From contig RCNN01000216.1 in NCBI GenBank assembly GCA_003667245.1, positions 1 to 41,450 of the forward strand: a stretch of 41,450 nucleotides of DNA, given 5' to 3'. Of the stretch, positions 22,538 through 33,878 are shown in pieces. Position 1 is the first letter of the stretch. Every line of letters begins with the position of its first letter. The stretch is from Heterostelium multicystogenum. Its lineage: Eukaryota; Evosea; Eumycetozoa; Acytosteliales; Acytosteliaceae. The notes beneath the pieces were generated by a model, which was given only the letters and a program-made list of their open reading frames with translations, had not been told where the DNA came from and searched no databases. The translations under genes were made by a program, and so were the position numbers.

Positions 22538-23862
22538 TTTAAAGGTAAATATTATTAATTTGATATAAAAAAGCTAGTATAGATATTTATATTTCTTTTG
22601 GATTTTCTTGTTTCTGATATTGATGATGTATTGATTTGAGGATGATTGATATTTATAGTTTCGGAAATATTGATCCGGAGTTTAAGTAGCAGTAGAAAAT
22701 GATGATGTAATTAAATTTGTGGGAATTTGAATTTACAAGATATGTGTTGTCACAGAAACATGATACGAGTAAATGAGTACTGGATTCTGATTTCTCTACT
22801 TGATTGAATGAAATTTATTATCACATCATATGATTTTCAGAAATGTTGTAAGTAATGATTTCTGTTTCCCTATTTTCCAATCATTAAATGATGACATCAT
22901 TTATTTACACTCCATCAACACACACCCCAATCGTAAAATATTAAATTTAAATAAAACAAAACCAATCGAAAGTTTGTAATACATTACAAATTTACCTAAA
23001 TTACCACAGGTTTGGTTTTACAGTAAAATGATATGAATTTCGAAATACAACATTGGTTTAAATTTAATGATTATATTAATACAGCCACTTAAATCGATCT
23101 TGAAACATCATCAAGATCAAAAAGATGTTTATTATGATCTTACTATTTTGGGTATTTTACATTCATGTGTAGTTTGATATAATCGTAACATCATTTTGAT
23201 GATTCTAGTTTGAAATTAACACATGAATATTCATTGGGTAATTTTTATGTCAATGATAGTTGTGAGAATTGTAGATCCAATTCACTATGATTGATCCTAT
23301 TGATTAATGTTCGTTTCTATTATAGTTTTAGTAATACATACTTATTTATATTTCTATTTTTAATAGTATTATTATTATTATAATATTGTATATATTATAC
23401 CCAATACATTTTGAGTTTAAACTAAAATAAATAGTGGGAAGTTATCCAATGAAATAGACTAATATTTATCATCTTCATGGATCATTACTTTTATTTTGAT
23501 CATCATTCTTACTTTGGCTGACTTTATTTAATATACTATTTTTTATTGTTTGTTTCAATATACAATAAATTTTTATTTGGATAATGGGTTCTTTAATCAA
23601 AAATAAAAATATAAATAATCTTAAATGTGTAACTTATTGGACTTGTTTTGATAAAGTATATAATTATCAAATAAAATACAACTTTGATGCTGAGTTTTTG
23701 TTATTTTAATTTTTACATTTTATTAAAAGTATTTTATTTACAATTGTATTGGGTAGTTATTACATAAATAATATAATAGTATTATTTTACTATTTTAACA
23801 AGGATTATTGAGTTTCCTTTTGCGAAATATATATATTGACATTATAGTTTCTTATGAATTCT

Positions 23863-24074
23863 TTACCAAACAATCCAAAATGGTTTAGCTCCTGATGTTT
23901 CATAAAATGATTCTAAAGTTTGACTATTCATGCTTGATTTAATATTTGAAGCAAATATGTTTGATTGTTTTTTTGGTGAGGGTGAGATTTTTCAAATTAT
24001 CTAATTAAATATTTAATAAATTAGTATATAAAATATATAAGATTAAATAACAATTAATACTTACTGATCAACAT
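23863..24074 (-). CDS. tiny two-exon protein with KPFWIVW tail, family member B
   Basis: The first exon is again 10 nt (24065-24074, ATGTTGATCA), then a phase-1 intron (24002-24064 region, GTAAGT...AATTAG) and a second exon from 24000 to the stop at 23863-23865. The N-terminus reads MLINNLKNLTLTK. An A7 run (T7 on +, near 23968-23974) then shifts the frame. With one base fewer the protein continues through SNIKSSMNSQTLESF to AKPFWIVW, about 48 residues. Member A has the same MNSQ motif before its tail. The single shift may be a sequence error, or this copy may be decaying. No known domain was seen. Confidence 0.62.
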
Positions 24075-24832
24075 TTTTATAATTAATTTTTCAACTTGAT
24101 TTATTAAGATTTTAATATACTAGTTATTGACTTTATTAATTTATATTAATTAATTGTTATTTGTATATTTGTTTTGATTCTGATTTGATGATAATTTAAT
24201 TAAATAAATGATTGATTAAACTAATTTATATGTTTTGAAATTGAAATGAAAGTTGATTTAAAGAAATTAAAAGATATTTAGAACAACCCATTACCTGATG
24301 ATGTATTTGCTAAAAACATCACAACATATCAAAAATTACTGAACCACAATTGTATTTTGTTCTATGATTAAGTGTTACATCGAAGATTTAATAAATTTCT
24401 CAGCGAAATGAGTATTTCATTTAGATCATTGATTTAATATCAGTCAAAATATATCACATCATGTTTTATTTATTGTAAAATTAGTGTTGACATCATATCT
24501 TTTAGAGGAATTATATTTCTATATACCAACATTCAATACACAATACCAACCTGTGTATTATATCATCATACTTTAACAAGACAATAGATCAATAAAATAA
24601 TAAACTCTATTCTCAATAGTGATATCATTAATTAATTAATTACTACTCTATAATTAAGAGATAAATAAATTTTAAATTGCCAGGATGATGTGATATATTA
24701 AATTACACATTGTAATTAATATTTGATAAACTATTTGACTAATTTTATTTTATTATTAATATATTAAAATTATTAATTGTATTATTATTGTTATAATCGA
24801 TCTCTTTAATTAATTTATATATTTAAATTAAA

Positions 24833-25078
24833 TTAACAAACATTCCAAAATGGTTTAGTAAACTGAGCATTCTGTTGAGAGTTGGGATTACCATGGTTAT
24901 TAACAATTTGATTGTTGTTCTGATTGGAAAAACTATTACCTGATTTTCCAGTGTGTTGGAAGTTCATTGAACTTTCTGAAACAAAACTAAGAGCTTTAAG
25001 ATTATCTAAAATAATAGATTAGTAATTTTACCAATTAGAAATATTAAATTATGAACTATTAAACTTACTAAATAACAT
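24833..25078 (-). CDS. tiny two-exon protein with KPFWNVC tail, family member C
   Basis: A 60-residue protein. The first exon is 10 nt (25069-25078, ATGTTATTTA), the intron is 25006-25068 (GTAAGT...TTTTAG, phase 1), and the second exon runs from 25005 to the stop at 24833-24835. It begins MLFNNLKALSFVSESS, has an Asn/Gln-rich middle (SNQNNNQIVNN) and ends TKPFWNVC. No frame break was found. It aligns with members A and B at both ends while the middle varies in length. All three are in the same orientation, spaced roughly 1.0 to 1.5 kb apart, consistent with tandem duplication. No function can be assigned. Confidence 0.75.
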
Positions 25079-26850
25079 TATATACAATTTGTTTAACTAA
25101 ATACTTTAGATTATATTGTTGTTTGTTTGAATTAAAATATGTAAAAAAGAATGAGTTTAAATAGTTTTAAAACTATCATATAACTATCTAGTAGCAAAAA
25201 AGTCTATGACTCAATAATGATATGCAATACGGTATGATGTGATCTTGATTCTTTGTCCATTTTTTCACTAGTGACTAGTACATTGTTGAAAATGAGATGT
25301 CTGGAGTAGTTGATTGGTTTGATTTGTGGTGGATGTGGTGGGGGTAAGTTGATGAAGGATGTCTGGATGGATGATTGTGAAGTGTGTTGTGAATGTGGTA
25401 ACAAAAATCAATTATACTAAATAAGAGTTGTATTTGCAAATGGAAATTCAATGATCTGTTTTGTTCGGATATGTTCCACATTTTAGTTCAGATGTCAAAC
25501 ACACCTACTTCCAGGTATATATTAAATTAATATACAAATGAATTTAACAACAACACGCAATTTATTTCTAAAGTTGTAGTTCAAGCACTGAGAATGTGTT
25601 TGTAAATTTATGATTTACATCATTTTTTAATGAAATATGGTTCTTTTAGTTAACAATAGCAGTGTTGTATAATAATTATGATAATGAAGTAAGAGTTTAA
25701 TGATTTTGTTTAATTAATTATTAAGAGCATTGATTGGTTGGTTGATTTTGCCTGATTGTGTGATCATAAAAATAATATGGTCATACCAAATTGGATATTG
25801 AGACACTGGAATATATGAAATTCTTGAATGTCTTTATTTGACATTAAAAATAACAATATCAAGAAATAAGTAAAAATAAATAAATTTGTAGATGTGGTAT
25901 TGGATGAAATGAATTTTGTTGCTGGATGGATAGTGTACACATGGTGAAGAATGGTTCAATCAAAGGAGGTTGAATACGTGAAGTTAGTATGGTTGGTGGA
26001 TGATGAAACTGGGTAGAAGTAGCAGTGCTTGTATTGTTGGATCAATCTATTTATTCTTGAAGATGGTAAACCAAATATTGTACTTCAAGTCTATATTTAA
26101 AGATTGACTTGAAGAATTTATTTATTTGATTGAGTATATTTAATTTAAATTTGAAATAAGAGGAGTATATTAATGTAATTTGATGATATATATTTGAATT
26201 GAAAAGAATGGTTGTTTGAACATTCAAAATTTAATGATGGTGTCATACAAAGTTTAACAATACTGTAAAGTTAGAAATGATTAAAGATATGTTCTACAAA
26301 ATTATTCCTCTAATCCCAATCTATCCTATCAAATTAATAAAATCCAATATCATAATATGATGAAATCTATTTTTATGTACTTATTAATATATTTTTACAA
26401 CAATAATATTATTTTCAACAAATTTACATATCTGGAATTTGATATTAATTAACCAAAGAGAACAAATAGATATAGTCGACATTAATCAATAGCTCCTAAT
26501 TGGAAAATTGAATGATTCTTGGTCAAATTACTAATTTTAATTAAAATTGGACTAATAAAATGAGTTTAAACCATATCTCCACTAATTCAAGTTACCATCT
26601 ATGTTAATTTCAAACACCATATTATTCAAATAATAAATAATTTCAATACACAAGCCAATTTTAATGGTAATCTATACAAGCTTGTTATCTATTGTCATTC
26701 ATATTGAATACATACAGATAGATAAAAATGATTTATTTGGCTATTAGTAATATAGTCAATAACATCATAATCATTATGAGATCTAAACTGCTGGTATGTT
26801 AAAATACAAGTTGGGTGTTGGATTTGGGATTATTACTGAGTGGTAATAAA
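25079..26850. other. AT-rich intergenic region upstream of the tiny-gene cluster
   Basis: No convincing gene was found in 1.8 kb. On the minus strand, 25300-25480 is rich in C and A (CCCCCACCACATCC-like) and gives only low-complexity frames. A CAAACACACC stretch lies near 25497, about 420 bases upstream of member C. The rest is A/T-rich sequence without clear repeats. No fourth copy of the tiny gene was found here. Confidence 0.4.
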
Positions 26851-28687
26851 TTATTTTGATGTTGTAGTTGTTGATGATGTTGTTGTTTGTTTACTATGAT
26901 GAGGAGCATTGTTCGATGTATTGTGTATTTGCGAAGTGATTGAAGGTGAAATCTTTTCGATGATGGCAATTTCACTCTTTAAATATTTATATCTTTCGTA
27001 TTCTTTATGTACAGGTTGCCTATCCTCTATAAACTGCACCTTTCTTCCATGTTTCTTTGTGAATTCTGTTTGATACTTGTGCAACTCAATTTGAAGTGCA
27101 CGCTTCTCTTGTCTAACTTTTATATATCTTTCTAATAGTTCATTGTTGGGTAGTTTACTAATTGTTTCCTCAAGTAAGGCAGCTGGTGTTGCTGGGTCTT
27201 GTGATTGAGTTGGCGGTTGCTGTTGTTGTTGGATCAGTAATTGTAAATTACTTGCCGATGTACTTTCAAGAGGTGGTGATGTAGTGGTAGGTGTTGCATT
27301 TGAAGAGGTGTTGGATGTAATTTGTTGTGGTGGTGCTTACTGTTGAGGGTACTGAGGTAGAAGAAGTTTGTGTGTTGGAAGAAGTGGTTGTAGTAGCTGT
27401 TGCTGATGTTACATTTGAGTCGTTTGATCGTGAGAGTGAGTTGAGCTGTGGAGGTGGGACCACGGGCGGAGACATTGATGTGGTAACACCTGAAGATTCT
27501 ATCAGCGACTTCACATCTCTGTAGCGTTGATAGAGTGGTCTCATGACTTCTTTGTCGTTCTTCTTTGGGAGGTGACCATGTTGTCGTTTAAATTGCAGAT
27601 CAAATTCACGAAGCTCTTTCTTTATCGATGACTTTTCGTCACGCAACTCTTGTGGCGACATCAAGTTGATGTCTGGTGGGCGACCGCACTCGCGCCTGAT
27701 CTGTATCAAGTGAGACCAGGCAAGTTCGAGCGGGCTCTGCTCGACCTGGTTGGTCAATAGAACTCGGTGAACACTGTTGGGCGAGGATGTTGGGGAATTG
27801 CCACTTCCGATGGTAGCTGCCATTGCGACGTTCACATTGATGGTTGGTGGTACAGTTGTTGTGGCAGATGCAGGAGCAGCCGTTGACGACCTTGGTGAGC
27901 TCGATGTATTTAAGCTTCTTTGGTGACGGTTGTTGCTGCTGTAAGTTGTTGGCAAGTTGTGATTTCAAAAGTGAACGTAGTTGAGGAGAGGAGGATGATG
28001 ATTCTGTGTTAGAGTTGTTGCGTACATATCTCGGAGATAGTTGACTTGTCGAGCTGTTCGAGCCAGGGTGAGTTGGGTGGGTTGAGATTGACAGAGTTTC
28101 TAGGCGATGAAGGTGTTGTTGATGACGCACTTGGTGCCAAAGACATAAAGAAGTCCTCGCCTCTGATCAACTCAAAGCCATCGGATATCTGCAAATCTTT
28201 CTCAAACAATATAGAACAAGTCTTGTTGATCAACAAACGCATCAACTCTGGGTTATTATCATCTAGTGAAAGTGAGTTTCTAGGTGAGTAGGTGGCAACG
28301 GAGATAGATTAGGAGCAGGGTTGGCTCTGCTGAGACTGACTGAAGGTGGTTGAAGTGTTGGTATTAATATTGAGAATCTACTTCCACTGCTGCTGCTGTT
28401 GTTACTACTATGAGCGCTCTTTTCTTTGTTGCTGCTGTCACTATTACTATTGTCTTTGCTATTGTTATTATTATTAGCAGCTGCAATAGCAGCAGGAAAA
28501 GGTGGAGTATTTGGTTGATCTGGATCTAAAAACATGATTGAAGGACTCAGAGGTGAAGGTGGTGGAGGTGGAGGGGGAGAACGCAGAGCCAATGCTGAGA
28601 AGAAATCATCAAACAATGCAATAGGTGAAGAAGGTGATGACAACTCTTGTCTTGTATTATTATTTATATGAATAGTTGTGTTGCTGA

Positions 28688-28724
<37 letters not shown>

Positions 28725-30030
28725 ATTATTATTATTATTATTATTATTATTAGTATTAGTATTATTAGTTGCTGGTGTAATTGTAATTGGTGAAGTGTTG
28801 TTTTTGGGAATTTGTCAAATTTAAAATTGTGTTGAAAGTTGTGGGGTTAGTGGGGGTGGAGTTTGTGCTTGTATTGTTATTATTATTGTTGTTGTGAGAT
28901 GAAGAGATAGACGATGATGTAATTGAATCAAAATTAAAAAGGTGATGTACCGCTGGAAAACTTCATTGCATTTCTTTTGGAAGATGTAGTAGGTGACTCT
29001 TTTCCTGACAAATTGGCAATGAGACTCGGTGATATTTGATTGCTTAATAGATTTATGACAAATGACGGTAACTCTGCGTTCTTTATAATGTTAAGGGGTT
29101 AGTGAGATAGGAAAGGATGGCGATGATGTATCTGGCTAAATATTTACATTAAAAAGATATTCAAATTCGTCAATCATCAATAGGAATACACCGTTGACAT
29201 GTCTGGCGTCTTCTATCATCTTTACAGTGTCTTCGTTTTGTGGTCGCATCACTGTTGGACCAAATATAATTGCTAAATTCGACGATGTCATCTTGTTTAC
29301 ATTGGATTTTGTCGTTATTTCTTTCAGGAGCGATGCTAGATGTTTCAACAAAGAATAGTGTGCTAATGGTAGCTGACTCAGCAGTGTCTTTATTGCATTT
29401 GTCCTGCCTAATTTATCTTTTGACTCTGTTGTGCATGCATTGTTAATGTTAGATATTATTATGATAGGATTGGTCACATGTATATGAATAATAGATACCG
29501 TTGTGTGACTTTACAAATGAATCGTAGAGAGCAAATGTAAGAAGTGGATCTGGTAGTTCTCGAATATAGAGCTTCAACAGTGATGCCTGTGTGTGGATGT
29601 CGGGATATTGAGATGCGAGTTGCGTGCGTGAGTGGATTTTGCCATCGTTGTAGAGCTTCTTGAGTTGCTGAATGTCGGTGTTGGCACCTGGCACTCTGAA
29701 GATTCCCTCGGTGGTCAGCCCACCCAGCTCCCTGATGTTAGTTGTGATGTGGTGCGCTATGTGTGGCACCTTGTCGTCCTCATTGATTTTCTGTCGCTTG
29801 AATAGCTCATTCAAAAACACACCAAACACTTGATTACTATTTCCATTGCCAGCGTAGACATGCTCACTGTCATCATGATGATGTTTGTTATTTCTAGAAC
29901 TCAGAGGTGATCCATTGCTGGGTGAGCCAGACTGCGGGCTGCTGTTACCATTGCTATTTCCTGAACCACCCAAATTATTCCAAAAATTATATATCTTTTT
30001 ATTTTTCATCGCCAACTGTTTTGGAAACAA
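26851..30030 (-). CDS. FAM13-like RhoGAP protein
   Basis: A predicted GTPase-activating protein for Rho/Rac GTPases. The start [17 protein letters not shown] is at 30030 (a second ATG lies at 30009). The RhoGAP domain follows: [10 protein letters not shown], the arginine-finger motif [26 protein letters not shown], and after intron 29426-29498 [18 protein letters not shown]. Another intron starts at 29147. A long Ser/Asn/Pro-rich linker follows, then two related helical modules typical of FAM13 proteins: [20 protein letters not shown]...[14 protein letters not shown] and [18 protein letters not shown]...[11 protein letters not shown]. Human FAM13A has the same order. Frame breaks lie near 28265, 28060, 27880 and 27340. 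The linker near 28650-28930 is poly-Asn and its frame is unclear. The stop is at 26851. Confidence 0.83.
28690..28770 (+). repeat. TTA/ATT trinucleotide repeat (poly-Asn on the minus strand)
   Basis: A run of TTA triplets with a few interruptions (ATAATT, GTATTAG). On the minus strand it reads as AAT repeats, so it would give a poly-Asn tract inside the linker of the FAM13-like gene. Such tracts are normal in dictyostelid proteins. Confidence 0.9.
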
Positions 30031-31495
30031 GCTAACTTGATTGATCCTACTGTTACTGTGTTGTTTTGTTACAATGTTATGGAAATAAGCAAGTCAACTA
30101 ACTAACTAAAAGTTTTATCCTTTAAATAAAAATACACATTGAGATTTATAGATAAAGGAAGATATAGTTTAAACTTGATTATATATATATTAAATTGAAG
30201 TCTTGCTTATTGTTGAATGATACAAATGTATAGGATAAGTAAATAAGTTGGATTGATTTGATTGAGTTGTTGTTTGACAGTTGGACAGACGAAAGTATGG
30301 TGGATTGCTAACTACTAGTAATTGTATATTTATCTTAGCTGTATGATGATTCAATACTATTTCTGTTCTGTTCTGTTCTGTTCTTGATGACCAAAGTGGT
30401 GAAACTAACAACTATTTGATCAAATAGCTGTTGGTAGTTGCTGTTTAATGTTGTTGTTGTTGCAAATGATTGATATTAATATTATTAGTATTAGTAGTAT
30501 TATTATTGTTGACTTCAAAAAAAAAAAAACCAAAATATTGGATTCAAATAAAATATTAATAGAATTGATGTGCTTGGGGGTTTGTTTGGTTTGCAAAACA
30601 GTTAAGATATCTTTGCTTTGGTAAAAACAACCTTATCATCAACAATTGGAAATCTAAGGTTTTCTAATCTAGTTTTTGTTGATTTTTTAGATTAATTTAT
30701 TATTTATTTATTAATTTAATGCAAAGATGAGATCTTATTAATTAATTCTATTTATTTAATATATTTATATATATTACAATAATATCTGATTATTTCTTTT
30801 CTTTTATTATTTTTTATATATTCTCTTATTGTAAGATGACAATGTTTCTTAATAACATTAAGTTGAATAATATATTATAGTATAACATAAATATATAAAT
30901 ATAAGTGATCTTGTTAGTAGTTTATTGTTCAATAAACTTAACAATCAATCATTCAATCATTCAATCAAACTAATAATCAATGCAAACATTATCATCATAT
31001 TATCATCAAAATAGTATGTTTTATTATATCATTCATTCTTCTAACTGTAATTAAAACAAGACATTGTTATTGTATCATCACTAAATAATCAATAACACAT
31101 CGTTTAAATGCATGTGGGCTAGCTAAATCAGTAGTGATAGTTGACCATACATGGTACTTGTTGTGTGAGGTGTGTGGTGTATGTGTTGATGTTGATGGTG
31201 GTGTTGGTGGTTGTTAATTTAGTTGTAGTCTAAAGTCAGGAATTAGATTGAATATCTTTGATCATCCATATAATTATGTGTATTTGTCTTTGTTCAAACT
31301 ATTATTGTGATGAATGGTAGTTTTACGTATTTAGTATTATCTATTATTTCCACATGTGGTAGTTTATTTATATATATGTTGTTGCTGATATATGGTCTAG
31401 AGTATACTCTACATTAGAATTATTAATTACTACTTGTGGCATATGTGGAATATGGAGGTGACATTAAATCTCAATAAAAAGTTAAATTAACAAAC
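30031..31495. other. AT-rich intergenic region with a TTCTG pentanucleotide repeat
   Basis: No gene was seen in about 1.46 kb upstream of the FAM13-like gene. The stretch contains five tandem TTCTG units at about 30361-30385, TTG/TTA triplet runs around 30440-30510, and an ATTCAATC-type tandem near 30945-30970. Confidence 0.5.
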
Positions 31496-32020
31496 TCAAG
31501 TAGTATAAAATCTGGTCGAATTATTAGAAGTATAAATAATAATAATGACATCGTTGTTGATTTCCCATATGCTCTTCAATAGCGTGACTCCCCAAGCACC
31601 AAACGTAATAAAAACCATGTCAACAATTGTCTATCCATTCGAAATCAATATTATAGGTAAAACAATATAGAGCCAATTAACAAAGTTCCAAGTATCATCA
31701 CAATCAATTGAATATTGTCACACCTATGAGATACTCGAAAGAAGAAGTGTTCATATTGATATATATTTAATTTGAATCAAGAAATAATTAATGATTGAAC
31801 ATACAAGAATGGTGCTTCATTTATCAGTTAATGATAATAAAAAAATCAAAATAAAAAATATATATTTTTGAGTTGGTAAACCTAAAAAAGCTAAGCAATC
31901 AGTTAACCCCACACACCCTTACATACATGTATGGCACCTAATTGAAAAAGCAAAGCAAATATTTATTTATTTACCTAAATTCATTAGTTGTAGTATTTGT
32001 TGTAAAGTAGCAATAGCCAT
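31496..32020 (-). CDS. possible small membrane protein, frame uncertain
   Basis: A candidate only. From the ATG at 32020 the minus strand reads MAIATLQQILQLMNLG, then a possible intron starts at 31974 (GTAAAT) with a possible acceptor just before 31723. The second part reads GVTIFN, then in a shifted frame LIVMILGTLLIGSILFYL, a good hydrophobic helix. After another shift comes TIVDMVFITFGAWGVTLL and KSIWEINND, with a stop at 31496-31498. Two helix-like segments and a start 74 bases from the divergent gene at 32095 favour a real gene. The frame shifts and the in-frame TAG near 31635 argue against it. No family was recognised. Confidence 0.3.
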
Positions 32021-32094
32021 AATAAATAGTATCCAATAATAATAATAACAAGATAGATATTCGGTTTGCATCTTAAAACGTCTATTACTATTAT

Positions 32095-33366
32095 ATGTCA
32101 AAGAAGAATCCATTTTCATTCTTTAACTATGTTAAGGAGGAAAATGCAAATGCTGCTGTAGTGCCACCACCTCCACCAAGTGCAACACCTACACCACCGC
32201 CACCACTACCGGTGCAACATCAGCAGCTACCTGTTTTCAATAGTGCAGCTTCCACCACTGCCACCAATAGCAAAAGCAAAGGAAACAACAAGAAAATCGT
32301 GGAGAATCTGTTTGAAAGTAGTGATGATGAAGATGAAGATGAAGATGAGGATGAGGATGACGATAATGACGATGAAAGTAGTGATGATGACGATGATGAT
32401 ATAGTAAAGTCGACGCTTCCCGTCATTTCGAAACAGCCACTCCCTATTCCAGTACCGTCAACTACCAAATCAAACCCGACACCATCACCCTCAACCTCTA
32501 AATTACCATCTCTCTCAAATCCATTACCAAATATATTTGTAAATAACAACAACAATATCAACCATTCACAAGTTGCTGCTATGCAACAACAGTCTTCAAA
32601 GCGACTAGGCCAGCTGTTTGAGGGTGATATCAAGCTGGATGAAGTTATCATTGACGACGACAGCCTGACACCCTTATCAAACACATCATTGAATGCAAAT
32701 GGCAGCAAATCGATGACCAACAATATACCTGCATCTTTACCACTGTCGTCGGCAGCGGCTCCCTTGCATCTCCCAACCTCTTTCAATCTACCAACATCCA
32801 ACAATATATCCACAACTTCGCCACCAGCAGCGGTCGCCTCAGCATCGACAACAACAGAGATAGAAAGCCTGCGACAGCAGCTGGAGAACTACTGCACGAA
32901 AACAAACAATACAAGGTGTTTATCAAGCAGCTGAAGACAAAGAATACAAACTTGACAACCGATAAGGAGCAACTGGAGCTGAAGCTACAGGTCGCTGAGC
33001 GAACTATCGAGCAATACAAATTGAAGGAAGTCAAAGAGACAGAGCTGATGGAGTCAATGATTGCAAGCGTAGAGGCGAATCTCTCGGAAACAAAGAAGCG
33101 TGCGCTCAAAGCAGAGCAACAGGTCGAGCAGCTTCGTCAAGAGAACCATGCACTCAAGCAGTCTGGCGCATCTGTCGATGCACAAGAACTGCGCTATAGA
33201 CTGCGAGATGCACGCGAGAAGGGCCGCATCGTATCTAATCTTCTGCACCAAGCGGCAACCGAGGCAGACACCAACATCAAGAATCTCATGAGGGGAGTAG
33301 AAAACCCTTCAGAACATTTCAGGATTGCTTACATCGATCGACAAAATATCAACACTACCTTCTTGA
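32095..33366 (+). CDS. acidic/Pro-rich coiled-coil protein, possibly ENTR1 (SDCCAG3)-like
   Basis: About 420 residues. The N-terminus (MSKKNPFSFFNYVKEEN) is followed by a Pro-rich segment, an Asp/Glu-Ser tract (32320-32400), a Ser/Pro/Asn-rich linker and a C-terminal coiled coil. A one-base loss near 32893 (CC expected) joins the linker frame to LLHENKQYKVFIKQLKTKN and the coiled coil up to LRDAREKGRIVSNLLHQA and NIKNLMRGVEN. At the CCC near 33305 the frame changes again. One base fewer gives LQNISGLLTSIDKISTLPS and a stop at 33364-33366, a better end than the alternative frame running to 33431. The coiled coil ending in a short amphipathic helix resembles endosome-associated ENTR1 proteins; that assignment is tentative. 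Confidence 0.6.
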
Positions 33367-33878
33367 TCATCAGACAGGTCTTGGATTTTCCCATTTTTAG
33401 ACCAACATCAACATACACACACACAAAATAAGTATCCTCTCACATTTGGTTCCTACACGAAATTATTTTGTTAACACTATTTATGTGGTGAATGGCTGAT
33501 CTACAAAGCGCACTAGACACTGGGTCGTGTCAATCAAAGGCCGATTAAAAGTGGAACCAGTTCATCATGAAAAATAAAATTGACAACTTATCTTTGCAGT
33601 CTATCAAAACCAAAAGCCATCCTCATTAATTATCTTGACAGATATCTTATGGCGAAAAAGCATTTTTAAGGTTGGAAAATCAGATTTTTTATGATGAGTG
33701 ATATTTTTTAATCTACCAAAACCTATGAATGAAAGCTCCTACAAACTATCTGATCAACTAATTTCATCAACTTAATTCTTCTAATTAAATTAGATCTAAA
33801 ACTTCCCAACTCTATTACTATTTATCCTTTATTTATTTATTTATATTTATTTATTTATTATGTATTAGTAATTTAAAA
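33367..33878. other. intergenic region
   Basis: No gene was seen. The second half is TTTA-rich (33825-33870) and leads directly into the start of the surface glycoprotein gene at 33879, so it probably contains that gene's promoter. Confidence 0.5.

Noticed and set aside
25204..25481. Two overlapping minus-strand frames rich in His, Pro, Ser and Thr
   Set aside because: Low-complexity reading of a C/A-rich tract, without conservation between the overlapping frames or a recognisable motif.
33367..33431. Extension of the coiled-coil gene to the stop at 33431
   Set aside because: The alternative frame after the CCC near 33305 gives a more coherent helix and an earlier stop; the longer tail looks like read-through into non-coding DNA.
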